Made by a program: the position numbers and the translations under genes
The notes under the pieces: generated by a model
Told to the model about the DNA's origin: nothing
The model's input: the letters and a program-made list of their open reading frames with translations, nothing else
The model's database searches: none
Shown here: positions 10,659 through 20,651 of the stretch, piece after piece
Layout of the letters: the number at the start of each line of letters is the position of its first letter
Position numbering within the stretch: position 1 is the stretch's first letter
Assembly (NCBI GenBank): GCA_934045075.1
Contig: OW203751.1
Location: 6,459,822 to 6,523,821 of the forward strand
DNA: 64,000 nucleotides
Source: Yponomeuta sedellus
Taxonomy: Eukaryota; Arthropoda; Insecta; Lepidoptera; Yponomeutidae
Direction of reading: 5' to 3'

Positions 10659-12099
10659 AAATTTTAAAAACCTATTTAGAGGCTAAAAATTTCACCCATT
10701 CCGGGATTCGAACCCGCAACCTCTGGCTATCCGTACCAGCGCTCTACCAATTGAGCCAATGGGCGACTCACGGCATCAGTGAAATTTCGAACCTCTTTAC
10801 AATATTCTCTGTTTACACTATTTTTATTTTTAATGCACTAACCCGTGCTAAGGAACAAATTTAAAAACCTATTTAGAGGCTAAAAATTTCACCCATGCCG
10901 GGATTCGAACCCGCAACCTCTGGTTATCCGTACCAGCGCTCTACCAATTGAGCTCAATTGGTAGAGCGCTTAACCCGTGCTAAGGAACAAATTTAAAAAC
11001 CTATTTAGAGGCTAAAAATCGCCCATTGGCTCAATTGGTAGAGCGCTGGTACGGATAGCCAGAGGTTGCGGGTTCGAATCCCGGCATGGGTGAAATTTTT
11101 AGCCTCTAAATAGGTTTTTAAATTTGTTCCGTAGCACGGGTTAGTGCATTAAAAATAAAAATAGTGTATGCATGTGGGTACAGTGATATCGTTTCGATGT
11201 TAAACCTAACTGCAAAGTAGGTAGTCGGGGCTGTAAGTAATGCAATTTGCTTAAGTCAGATGTCGCTGCCTGTACGTAATACAGAGAATATTGTAAAGAG
11301 GTTCGAAATTTCACTGATGCCGTGAGTCGCTCATTGGCTCAATTGGTAGAGCGCTGGTACGGATAGCCAGAGGTTGCGGGTTCGAATCCCGGCATGGGTG
11401 AAATTTTTAGCCTCTAAATAGGTTTTTAAATTTGTTCCTTAGCACGGGTTAGTGCATTAAAAATAAAAATAGTGTAATCATGTGAGTACAGTGATATCGT
11501 TCCGATGTTAAAACTAACTGCAAAGTATGTAGTCGGGGCTGTAAGTAATGCAATTTGCTTAAGTCAGATGTCGCTGCCTGTACGTAATACAGAGAATATT
11601 GTAAAGAGGTTCGAAATTTCACTGATGCCGTGAGTCGCCCATTGGCTCAATTGGTAGAGCGCTGGTACGGATAGCCAGAGGTTGCGGGTTCGAGTCCCGG
11701 CATGGGTGAAATTTGTAGCCTCTAAATAGGTTTTTAAATTTGTTCCTTAGCACGGGTTAGTGCATTAAAAATAAAAATAGTGCAATCATGTGGGTACAGT
11801 GATATCGTTCCGATGTTAAACCTAACTGCAAAGTAGGTAGTCGGGGCTGTAAGTAATGCAATTTGCTTAAGTCAGATGTCGCTGCCTGTACGTAATACAG
11901 AGAATATTGTAAAGAGGTTCGAAATTTTACTGATGCCGTGAGTCGCCCATTGGCTCAATTGGTAGAGCGCTGGTACGGATAGCCAGAGGTTGCGGGTTCG
12001 AATCACGGCATGGGTGAAATTTTTAGCCTCTAAATAGGTTTTTAAATTTGTTCCTTAGCACGGGTTAGTGCATTAAAAATAAAAATAGTGTAATTAAAA
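10659..12099 (+). mobile_element. Compound T-SINE insertion with 308-bp tandem units
   Basis: Order: antisense unit from 10662; a second antisense piece with tail from 10817; a head-to-head join at 10952/10953; a tail piece; then four sense units. Sense tRNA-like parts begin at 11021, 11329, 11637 and 11945, exactly 308 bp apart. Flanks TTTTGTAAATA at 10648-10658 and 12100-12110 suggest the whole 1.44 kb is one target-duplicating event or its later expansion. Confidence 0.8.
11021..12016 (+). repeat. Four tRNA-like modules in a 308-bp tandem array
   Basis: Each module of about 72 bases folds as a tRNA: acceptor GCCCAT/ATGGGT, D arm GCTC..GAGC, anticodon arm CTGGT/GCCAG with a 7-base loop, T arm with GGTTCGAATCC. 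The loop has C instead of the usual U33, and the outer T-stem pair is mismatched, so I do not call them tRNA genes. Flanks GAGGTTCGAAATTTCAC and GTGAAATTTTTAGCCTC extend the stem. Confidence 0.75.
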
Positions 12100-12289
12100 T
12101 TTTGTAAATATTGTAAGTCAGATTATCATTTCTACGCTTGTCTTACCCTAGTGCGACAATAGTTACAATAATACGAAATAAAACTTAGAGATTATATTCT
12201 GTTAGCTTTTATACCTCGGCTGCTGTCGGATAGAATCGGATATATTCGTCTAATAGAAAATATCGAAAGTAATATAAATAATTAATAAA

Positions 12290-12470
12290 TATACATGGAC
12301 ATATTACACATATCTCGTTAGCCGTATACTACGTACGTACAACTAGATAACTTCCAAGACCCGAGACAAACTAGAAAAGTTCGTTTCCTAGTTTGACCCG
12401 GCCGGGGATCGAACCTGAGACCTTCGGTTGTACAGTCAGCGTGCCAAACCGCTGCGCCACCGAGGCCGTC
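12290..12470 (-). mobile_element. C-SINE, nearly complete
   Basis: Minus strand: GACGGCCTCGGTGGCGCAGC (A-box side), GGTTCGATCCCCGGCC (B box), a body with ACTAGAAAAGTTCGTTTC and the ATGTCCATG end. tRNA-derived SINE nested in a MITE. Confidence 0.8.
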
Positions 12471-12503
12471 AGTATATATTATGACTATAACTTTACATAA
12501 CTT

Positions 12504-12743
12504 ATACTATTTTTATTTTTAATGCACTAACCCGTGCTAAGGACGAATTTAAAAACCTATTTGCTTAAGCCAGATGTCGCTGCCTGTACGTAATACAGAG
12601 AATAGTGTAGAGGTTCGAAATTTCACTGATGCCGGTGAGTCGCCCATTGGCTCAATTGGTAGAGCGCTGGCACGGATAGCCAGAGGTTGCGGGTTCGAAT
12701 CCCGGCATGGGTGAAATTTTTAGCCTCTAAATAGGTTTTTAAA
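12504..12743 (-). mobile_element. T-SINE, partly inverted copy
   Basis: Tail at the left (minus-strand sense), tRNA-like module in the opposite orientation at 12642-12713. Target duplication TTTACATAACTT at 12492-12503 and 12744-12755. Confidence 0.85.
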
Positions 12744-12888
12744 TTTACATAACTTTTCAAAATTGCGAAGAAAAGTTTTATACACAGCAGGAAGTAGTAT
12801 TACACTCGTGTGCTTTCGGTGAAAACCGAAGCCTACTCTCGAGCCCGAGGTACATTCTAAAAGCTAACAGACTGTAACATAGTAATAT

Positions 12889-13216
12889 AAAAATAGTATA
12901 ATCATGTGGGTACAGTGATATTGATATCGTTCCGATGTAAAACCTAACTGCAAAGTAGGTAGTCGGGGCTGTAAGTGATGCAATTTGCTTAAGCCAGATG
13001 TCGCTGCCTGTACGTAACACAGAGAATAGTGTAAAGAGGTTCGAAATTTCACTGATGACGGTGAGTCGCCCATTGGCTCAATTGGTAGAGCGCTGGCACG
13101 GATAGTCAGAGGTTGCAGGTTCGATTCCCGGCATGGGTGAAATTTTTAGCCTCTAAACAGGTTTTTAAATTTGTCCTTAGCACGGGTTAGTGCATTAAAA
13201 ATAAAAATAGTATAAT
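12889..13216 (+). mobile_element. T-SINE, complete sense copy
   Basis: Target duplication CATAGTAATAT at 12878-12888 and 13217-13227. The insert begins inside a tail sequence (AAAAATAGTATAATC) before the normal 5' part ATGTGGGTACAG, and ends with the usual tail. tRNA-like module at 13068-13139. The only clean full-length uninverted copy. Confidence 0.88.
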
Positions 13217-13242
13217 CATAGTAATATGTGTTACCTATATTC

Positions 13243-13461
13243 TATTTTAATGCACTAACCCGTGCTAAGAACAATTTGAAAAACCTATTTAGAGGTAAAA
13301 AATGCTGCAAGTGATGCAAATTACTTCAGACAGATGTCGCTGCCTGTACGTAATACAGAGAGTATTGTAAAAAGCTTCGAAATTTCACTGTTGCTGGTAA
13401 TAAGTCGCCCATTAGCTCAGTAGGGAGAGCGCTGGCACGGTTAGCTAGGGTTCGAGTCGTG
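13243..13461 (-). mobile_element. T-SINE, rearranged partial copy
   Basis: Tail and AAAAACCTATTTAGAGG at the left, then sense body with a tRNA-like module from 13407 that is cut short after TTCGAG. Confidence 0.75.
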
Positions 13462-13616
13462 TGCAATAAAGTATAATTAAATGAATTAGGTAAAGGTTGA
13501 TGTGACTTTTATCTCAGCACGAACAAAATTATGTATCTCAGTACAGTCGGCAGCAGGTCATCCTTTACATTCTTGTAGCTAATATGTAAGGTTGATGTGC
13601 TCGCAAATGTACGTGC

Positions 13617-13765
13617 TAAAGCTCTTTCTTAGTAGGTGATAAATCTCTTATCTTAGAACGTGCTGAATCACTTGTCTTAGCACGTGCTAAATCTCTTATC
13701 TTAGCACACCCCAAATCACTTATTAAATCTTAGCTCATGCCAAATTACTTATCTTAGATCCAAAA
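13617..13765. repeat. Degenerate 24-bp tandem repeat
   Basis: Five to six units of AAATCTCTTATCTTAGCACG then TGCT, with unit starts near 13641, 13665, 13689, 13713 and 13742. Related words (TATCTCAGCACG) occur at 13510. Confidence 0.7.
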
Positions 13766-13787
13766 CTTCGTGGGAAAACAGTCATTG

Positions 13788-13950
13788 GTCCATGAGCCGG
13801 GGTTTGAACCGACGACCTTTCATATTTGCACCAACTACTTACCCGTCTCACCTTTCCTTCAGCAACTCTCCATCGTAGGTTGTCTGGAGGAAATTGCTCT
13901 AAGCAATAAGGCCGCCAATTGTACTGTATCTCAATAAATACTTTAATTTT
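13788..13950. mobile_element. tRNA-like SINE remnant and L-tail 1
   Basis: 13788-13858 reads as an antisense tRNA-like head (GGGGTTTGAACC, CCGTCTCACC). 13860-13950 is a plus-strand L-tail 1 with GGTTGTCTGGAGGAAATTGC, TAAGCAATAAGGCCGCC and a final AATAAAT. Confidence 0.6.
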
Positions 13951-14048
13951 TTTAAAATAGCGTTCTAAGTAGAGCAGCGGCGAAATTGATATGTCCTTTC
14001 GTTTACAATTATTTTAAATAGACAATCTAAGAAATAGCACAACGGTTA

Positions 14049-14761
14049 GGCTCGGCGCATGCTGAGACGCATGCGACGCAGCACAGTTCATGAGTTCAGT
14101 ACAGGGCAGGGCAGTTGTCGCAGCAGACATAGGGCCCCTCCGCATGCTGCGACGCAACTATTCGCTCCATTCCTTGGCAATTCTCACCTTAACTCTTTCA
14201 ATGTCTTTTTTGAATAGACTGGATGATTTGTATCGTAAACACGCCACGACGTGCACGCGTCGCGCATAAATCTGTGCCGGCACTACAACGAGACGCAGAG
14301 CAGGGCAGACACATGTCTGCGTCGCACGTGCCTGCGTCGCAGCGTAACGTAACACAACAAATCTCTTTCTCTCTCGGTAATCAATTGTTGGTATTATAAG
14401 CACGGGTTAGTGCATTAAAAATAAAAATAGTATAATCAATTGTTTTCACACCTTTCGTGAACTGCGCCTTGATTGTGTCACTTTCAACTTATGCATCTGT
14501 GCGCCGATTGTTCCCATTATTCTGTAATGGGAACAATCAGGACTACGATGAACCACGTTGTCTGTAAATTAAATGAAATAAATAAATAAATTAGTCCTCT
14601 CTAGCCCTGTCCCGAAGAAGTGGTTTCCCGGTTATCACCCGGGTGACATTTTGTGCCTGTTACCTTTGGAGGCTAACAAGATGGGACAACCGGGAAATCT
14701 GTTTCTTTACGAAACCTGCGCTGCGCTGCTGCGTCGCCTGCGTCTCAGCATGCGCCCAGCC
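14049..14761 (-). mobile_element. PIF/Harbinger-like MITE with MADF remnant, copy 2
   Basis: Ends GGCTCGGCGCATGCTGAGAC and CTCAGCATGCGCCCAGCC are inverted repeats, with TTA on both sides (14046-14048, 14762-14764). A minus-strand MADF remnant lies near 14158-14225 (ends AKEWSE). A 43-bp T-SINE tail and a hairpin (14506-14538, arms GATTGTTCCCATTA) sit inside. Confidence 0.78.
14390..14432 (+). mobile_element. T-SINE, tail-only insertion
   Basis: Only GCACGGGTTAGTGC plus the A-rich tail, 43 bp, bounded by TAATCAATTGTT at 14378-14389 and 14433-14444. An extreme 5' truncation, which places the 3' end and orientation of the family. Confidence 0.85.
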
Positions 14762-14946
14762 TTAGTGCCAGCGGCTATATTGGTGTCATCGGCCATTGAT
14801 AAAAGTTCAAGGAACTTTGCACCATATTTCTTTCCCCTTTAATTATTATAAGGACTATTTAAGTTAAGATAATTATTTATTGGCGCTTTTTGACACACAC
14901 ACTCACACACGTTTTTTAAAACAAACAAATTTAATTGTTATTATTG

Positions 14947-15105
14947 TAAGGCAGACCAAGGCGGAGATGGTGTGACGACCTGACCAAATATTTACCTGGG
15001 TTGGAAGCATTGGCCGTCAGCAAAGAGGAGTGGAAATCTGAAGGGGAGGCCTTTGCCCAGCAGTGGGACACTGGGACACAGCCATGGCTAATTAAAAAAA
15101 AATAT
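14947..15105 (+). pseudogene. LINE reverse transcriptase C-terminal fragment
   Basis: Translates as GRPRRRWCDDLTKYLPG ... KEEWKSEGEAFAQQWD, the usual C-terminal end of many insect LINE ORF2 proteins (GRP..RW.DD, then W....EA...QQW). Only the last 40-50 codons remain, followed by an A-rich run. Confidence 0.7.
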
Positions 15106-15139
15106 TGTAAGGAACATAACTACTTTATTACAATGAACT

Positions 15140-15370
15140 CAGTGCGGGGATGTACCAATGTTGTTTTCTAAGTTATGCACATTTGTGAAGTTAGCAATAC
15201 CACTCGCTAACTGTGAAGGGGAACATCGTGAGGAAACCTGAGTCTGAGGTGTTCAAATACCTCAGCGCTTGCCATTGCCAAACCGCTGTGGCACGTGTGG
15301 TAATGAAGCCCATACTCTCTCTCTGAGAGAAGGCCTGTGCCCTGCACTGGGACGTTTATAGGTTACATAA
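15140..15370 (+). mobile_element. G-SINE, head lost
   Basis: Body words TGTACCAATGTTGTTTTCTA, CACTCGCTAACTGTGAAGG, AACATCGTGAGGAAACC, then GCACGTGTGGTAATGAAGCC and CCTGTGCCCTGCACTGGGAC. The tRNA-like head is missing. Confidence 0.75.
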
Positions 15371-15469
15371 ACAAGTATTTAATAATTGTATTGTATATAT
15401 TTATTGTTATTAGGTATAAAGTTTCAATATTCTAGCGCTGCCTTCCCATCTTTCGAATTTCCTTCATCA

Positions 15470-15610
15470 ATTTTCCACCTTAAGGTTGTCTGCAAGAAAT
15501 TGCTTTTGGCAATAACGCCGCCGATTGTATCTTGCAACTTTTTAAATAATTTGTATTTGTTGTTTTTCCTGTCTTCACTCTGATTGGATTTTTCATGATT
15601 CTTCATGATT
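15470..15610 (+). mobile_element. L-tail 1 (LINE 3' UTR)
   Basis: AAGGTTGTCTGCAAGAAATTG, hairpin TTGCTTTTGGCAA, ACGCCGCCGATTGTA, TTTGTATTTGTTGTTTTTCC. Non-coding. Confidence 0.65.
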
Positions 15611-15645
15611 TTTTTATGATATTTAGAAAACGACATCGCAAACAT

Positions 15646-15760
15646 GTAAGTACATCCAAGACCTGAGGTTTTTTTTGTTCCCAGCAGGGTTCGAACCCGG
15701 GACCTCTTGCATGGTAGGCATATGCACTAACGCTGCGCCACAGAGGCTGTCGTTCTGAAT
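15646..15760 (-). mobile_element. C-SINE-related SINE head
   Basis: Minus strand has GACAGCCTCTGTGGCGCAGC, GGTCCCGGGTTCGAACC and CCTCAGGTCTTGGATG, tRNA-like with clear A and B boxes. The closest relative in the window is at 6142. Confidence 0.72.
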
Positions 15761-15789
15761 TCTAGATCCATGAAAGGTCTCTGAGAGCC

Positions 15790-16250
15790 CCTTAAACATG
15801 CAGGTGATGCAGGTGGCAGGCCAGTCACGTAGCAATATTTAATGCTCGAACAACCTTGATTGCTATTAGTATATATAAGTTTCTTATCACAAATCAACAC
15901 AGAAGGCTCGCAGGGGACGAATAAGCGCTGATTGATTGAATGTTCATAATTTAAATTAAAACAGAAAACACTGAATTGTATTCAAAAGAAAACATAATTA
16001 TGGCAAATGCTACTATGACATAAAATACTTTTTTGCAGACAAAATACTTTGTATTTGACTTTTTTATTTGTAACTATTTAATTTTGTATCGACATTTTCG
16101 TCTAAAATTATTGTTTTAGATTATTTTATTTATTATATTTTTATTAATATTTTTAATTTAATTTTAACTTGTATATTTTATTTAATATTCTTAATTTTAA
16201 TTTAAAAACCTAAGCTTCAGCTTACGTTTTTAATTATATTATAGATTGTT
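15790..16250. other. No gene seen
   Basis: Very AT-rich from 15940 onward. No frame or repeat recognised. Confidence 0.5.
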
Positions 16251-16261
16251 TTAGAATATTA

Positions 16262-16933
16262 CTTAATTATATGAACCGGTTCAATGAACACGTAAGTCCG
16301 GAGCCAATTGCAGTTCAAGGCAGTATTCTTGAAGTTGTTAAGGAGTATGTCTACTTCGGGCAAACCATGCAATTAGGTAAAAACAACTTCAAGAAAGAGG
16401 CCAATAGAAGAATACAGCTGGGCTGGGCAGCGTATGGGAAACTACGTCGAGTCTTCACATCGCCAATCCCACAGAGTCTAAAGACGAAAGTCTTCAACCA
16501 GTGCGTCCTACCTGTCATGCATGACATACGGTGCCGAAACGTGGACACTCACGGTGGGGCTGATTCACAAATTTAAAGTCGCTCAGCGTGCTATGGAAAG
16601 GGCTATGCTAGGGGTTTCTCTGAAAGATCGAATTCGAAACGAAGTCATCCGACAGAGAACCAAAGTCACCGACATAGCCTACCGAATTAGCATGCTGAAG
16701 TGGCAGTGGGCCGGCCATATCACCCGAAGAACTGATAACCGATGGGGTAGAAGAATTCTTGAGTGGAGACCGCGGATCGGTAAACGTAGTGTAGGACGTC
16801 CTCAGACTCGGTGGAGCGATGATCTTCGCAGGGCGGCTGGCAAGAGCTGGATGACAGTAGCCGAGGACCGTGCTCAGTGGCGTGCAATAGGAGAGGCCTA
16901 TGTCCAGCAGTGGACAATCGTAGGCCGATGATG
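16262..16933 (+). pseudogene. RTE-type LINE ORF, C-terminal fragment with frameshift
   Basis: Two overlapping frames (16271-16576 and 16521-16931) form one protein tail: EYVYFGQTMQLG, QLGWAAYGKLRRVF, then MTYGAETWTLT, QRAMERAMLGVSL, LKWQWAGHITRR, GRPQTRWSDDLRR and YVQQW. This is the well-known region after the reverse-transcriptase domain in insect RTE LINEs. A frameshift lies near 16520-16550; the RT and endonuclease domains are missing. The 3' end is a short TGATGA repeat (16927-16944), the family's usual tail. Dead 5'-truncated copy. Confidence 0.85.
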
Positions 16934-17074
16934 ATGATGATGGACCGGTTTCTATTATTTGTTGTTATGCACGCTGAAATCTGGGTGATTTGAATGCCAC
17001 GGTTATGCAATTAGTAATTAAAATTTCGTCTACTTAGATTATTGCTTTTAAATGTATTTTCTTAAGTAGCCTAT

Positions 17075-17345
17075 AAACTTTCTACTGCAGGGCACATGCT
17101 TTCCCTCAGAGAGCGTGTATGGGCTTAATTACTAGGCGTGCCCACCGCGCATTAGCATTATGAACACAACAAATACTCACGATGTTTACTTTCAGCGTTA
17201 GCGAGTGGTATCACTAGTGTAACTTCGCAAATGTACATAATTCAGAACGGTGATGTTCAACCACACTCACTCAGGTTTCCTCACGATGTTTTCCTTGTTA
17301 GCGAGTGGTATTGCTGCTATAACTTAACAAATGTGCAACTAAACC
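17075..17345 (-). mobile_element. G-SINE, antisense, partly duplicated
   Basis: Contains GGTTTCCTCACGATGTTTTCC once and a second diverged ACTCACGATGTTTACTTTC at 17175, both followed by AGCGAGTGGTAT. The head is missing; the 40-bp satellite starts directly afterwards. Confidence 0.7.
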
Positions 17346-17367
17346 GCTAAAAATCATGCTTCATTTT

Positions 17368-18844
17368 GCTGACGCTACCTCCTTCAAAGCATAGCTTTGA
17401 ATTTGTTGCTGACGCTACCTCCTTCAAAGCATAGCTTTGAATTTGTTGCTGACGCTACCTCCTTCAAAGCATAGCTTTGAATTTGTTGCTGACGCTACCT
17501 CCTTCAAAGCATAGCTTTGAATTTGTTGCTGACGCTACCTCCTCCAAAGCATAGCTTTGAATTTGTTGCTGACGCTACCTCCTTCAAAGCATAGCTTTGA
17601 ATTTGTTGCTGACGCTACCTCCTTCAAAGCATAGCTTTGAATTTGTTGCTGACGCTACCTCCTTCAAAGCATAGCTTTGAATTTGTTGCTGACGCTACCT
17701 CCTTCAAAGCATAGCTTTGAATTTGTTGCTGACGCTACCTCCTTCAAAGCATAGCTTTGAATTTGTTGCTGACGCTACCTCCTTCAAAGCATAGCTTTGA
17801 ATTTGTTGCTGACGCTAACTCCTACAAAGCATAGCTTTGGATTTGTTGCTGACGCTACCTCCTTCAAAGCATAGCTTTGAATTTGTTGCTGACGCTACCT
17901 ACTTCAAAGCATAGCTTTAAATTTGTTGCTGACGCTACCTCCTTCAAAGCATAGCTTTGAATTTGTCGCTGACACTACCTCCTTCAAAGCATAGCTTTGA
18001 ATTTGTCGCTGACGCTACCTCCTTCAAAGCATAGCTTTGAATTTGTTGCTGACGCTACCTCCTTCAAAGCATAGCTTTGAATTTGTTGCTGACGCTACCT
18101 CCTTCAAAGCAAAGCTTTGAATTTGTTGCTGACGCTACCTCCTTCAAAGCATAGCTTTGAATTTGTTGCTGACGCTACCTCCTACAAAGCATAGCTTTGG
18201 ATTTGTTGCTGACGCTACCTCCTTCAAAGCATAGCTTTGAATTTGTTGCTGACGCTACCTCCTACAAAGCATAGCTTTGAATTTGTTGCTGACGCTACCT
18301 CCTTCAAAGCATAGCTTTGAATTTGTTGCTGACGCTACCTACTTCAAAGCATAGCTTTGAATTTGTTGCTGACGCTACCTCCTTCAAAGCATAGCTTTGA
18401 ATTTGTCGCTGACGCTACCTCCTTCAAAGCATAGCTTTGAATTTGTTGCTGACGCTACCTCCTTCAAAGCATAGCTTTGAATTTGTTGCTGACGCTACCT
18501 CCTTCAAAGCATAGCTTTGAATTTGTTGCTGACGCTACCTCCTTCAAAGCATAGCTTTGAATTTGTTGCTGACGCTACCTCCTTCAAAGCATAGCTTTGA
18601 ATTTGTCGCTGACGCTACCTCCTTCAAAGCATAGCTTTGAATTTGTTGCTGACGCTACCTCCTTCAAAGCATAGCTTTGAATTTGTTGCTGACGCTACCT
18701 CCTTCAAAGCATAGCTTTGAATTTGTTGCTGACGCTACCTCCTTCAAAGCATAGCTTTGAATTTGTTGCTGACGCTACCTCCTTCAAAGCATAGCTTTGA
18801 ATTTGTTGCTGACGCTACCTCCTTCAAAGCATAGCTTTGAATTT
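17368..18844. repeat. 40-bp satellite, about 37 copies
   Basis: Unit GCTGACGCTACCTCCTTCAA then AGCATAGCTTTGAATTTGTT. Each unit holds the inverted repeat TCAAAGC-ATA-GCTTTGA. Units are nearly identical; recurring variants are CCTACAAAGC..CTTTGG (17821, 18181), ACTTCAAAGC (17901, 18341) and TTTGTCGC. 40 is not a multiple of 3, so it is not a coding repeat. Confidence 0.95.
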
Positions 18845-19855
18845 GCTTGTTTCACTTTATTGCACATTAAAACTTAAATTACATACAATCAGTTGCGACT
18901 AGTTTAAACTGGTTAGCACTGGTTACACCCATTTCTCGATTCTGGCCAAAATGGTACTTCTGCTTACCTTTTTTTTTGTGCTTTTTTTCGGACCTTCACA
19001 TCTTCTCATTGGTCTGTTGCGAAACTGAAAATGCATGTTTTTTAGAATGCACTTTGCCGCTAATTATTTCGCAACTGACCAAGCATTTTATTACTTAACT
19101 AGGTACTTACATATAAACTATTAGTATATTAAGCAATAAATACGTTTTAATTTGCTTACAATACGCTCCTTTTTTTAACACGAGACATTTGACTAATTCA
19201 TTGGCATTTAGGGTTGTTAATGGCAATCATAAAATATTATTAGGGTGAATTTCCCGGAACTAAAAATTGCGTGGCACCAATGAAATTGGTAATAAAAAAG
19301 AAAGTGTTAATGATCTAACATTTTTTTACGGTTAGATGATATGGTAATCTATGTGTAGCCCTAAACATTTTGTTAATAAAAATAATGGATACTCCAAAAA
19401 AAAATATTAAATCCCGAAATCTTTCATTGCCATGTTTGTCCGAACGTCACCTTGTTGTGTATTATTCTTCATTGATAAACATCTATTGGTTCTTTGTACT
19501 AAAAACTAATTTTATTTGATACATTAATAGTCAAAGTATTGTTACGAAATACATTTATTGAAATATTTACACAGTACAACGAATGGTTAATAAAAATATA
19601 TCTGTCCCAGAACTACTTTTAATCGCCGTGTCCTAATCATGTTCAAGTATATTGTTTTACCTAACGACTTGTTTCCCATCCCCGGTGCGCGAAACGTTTG
19701 TGTTTAATGCCGCCTAAGTGCTCGTCGCAGAAGGACGTACGCACGTGCCTGCGTTTTCGCGATATTCGTTAAATCAATATTTTTTTTTGTTGCTGGACAT
19801 TTTTTCTTTCATTGCCGTGGATAGGTATAACTTCTATTTAAATTAAGATTGTCAT
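18845..19855. other. No gene seen; possible minus-strand LINE end at left
   Basis: Read on the minus strand, 18850-18900 gives TTTTAATGTGCAATAAAGTG then AAACAAGC running straight into the satellite, which looks like a polyadenylation signal and an element end. The rest is AT-rich with no gene. Confidence 0.4.
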
Positions 19856-20175
19856 TTAAAAACCTATTTAGAGGTTAAAAATTTCACCCATGCCGGGATT
19901 CGAACCCGCAACCTCTGGCTATCCGTACCAGCGCTCTACCAATTGAGCCAATGGGCGACTCACGGCATCAGTGAAATTTCGAACCTCTTTACAATATTTA
20001 GGTTCGAAATTTCACTGATGCCGTGAGTCGCCCATTGGCTCAATTGGTAGAGCGCTGGTACGGATAGCCAGAGGTTGCGGGTTCGAATCCCGGCATGGGT
20101 GAAATTTTTAACCTCTAAATAGGTTTTTAAATTTGTTCCTTAGCACGGGTTAGTGCATTAAAAATAAAAATAGTG
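19856..20175 (+). mobile_element. T-SINE, foldback copy with matching arms
   Basis: Antisense arm from 19859 and sense arm ending in the normal tail, spacer about 14 bases. Both arms carry the same private variant (GAGGTTAAAAAT / ATTTTTAACCTC instead of GCCTC). Target duplication TAAGATTGTCAT at 19844-19855 and 20176-20187. Confidence 0.9.
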
Positions 20176-20419
20176 TAAGATTGTCATGTTAAGTAAACAT
20201 TCGATAGAACGCTATTTCTCTTATGATTATTTGTCAAGTGTTTACTTTGTCGAATGGTTAATAGATTTTTTGTTATTTCTATTTATTGCCTCGATTTTCA
20301 TCACCGTGTTTTCATTGCTGTGGTTTCCGTGGGCGAAATTTGCTATGGTAATGAAAAAAAAGACACATCAATGAAAGAAAATTAATTTTTATACAAAATA
20401 TTGGTAATCTAATTTATTT

Positions 20420-20651
20420 TAAAAACCTATTTAGAGGCTAAAAATTCTACCCATGCCGGCATTCGAACCCGCGACCTCTGGCTATCCGTGCCAGCACTCT
20501 TTCCAGCTGAGCTAATGGGCGACTCACCGGCATCAGTGAAATTTCGAACCTCAGGTTAACCTGAGGTGGCGGGTTCGAATCCCGGCATGAATGGAATTCT
20601 TAGCCAAAATTGTCCTTAGCACGGGTTAGTGCATTAAAAATAAAAATAGTA
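20420..20651 (+). mobile_element. T-SINE, foldback copy
   Basis: Begins AAAAACCTATTTAGAGG, switches to sense after AACCTCAGGTTAACCTGAGG, and ends in the tail. Target duplication TAATCTAATTTATTT (15 bp) at 20405-20419 and 20652-20666. Confidence 0.9.

Larger units (their letters stand above)
12199..12870. mobile_element. CGAGGTATA MITE split by two SINEs
   Basis: Ends CTGTTAGCTTTTATACCTCG and CGAGGTACATTCTAAAAGC then TAACAG are inverted repeats. The inner sequence matches 39285-39535. A C-SINE (about 12290-12470) and a foldback T-SINE (12504-12743) interrupt it. Without them the element is about 240 bp, like its relative. Confidence 0.7.

Noticed and set aside
11021..12016. Cluster of functional tRNA genes
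   Set aside because: The modules fold as tRNAs, but position 33 is C, the T stem has a mismatch, and they lie in SINE units with SINE tails. They are SINE heads.
17368..18844. CRISPR array
   Set aside because: The repeats are contiguous with no unique spacers, and the genome is eukaryotic. It is a satellite.
20186..20374. A small membrane protein of 62 residues
   Set aside because: Its start codon overlaps the target duplication of a T-SINE, and the reading is short and AT-driven. Hydrophobic frames are common in such sequence.
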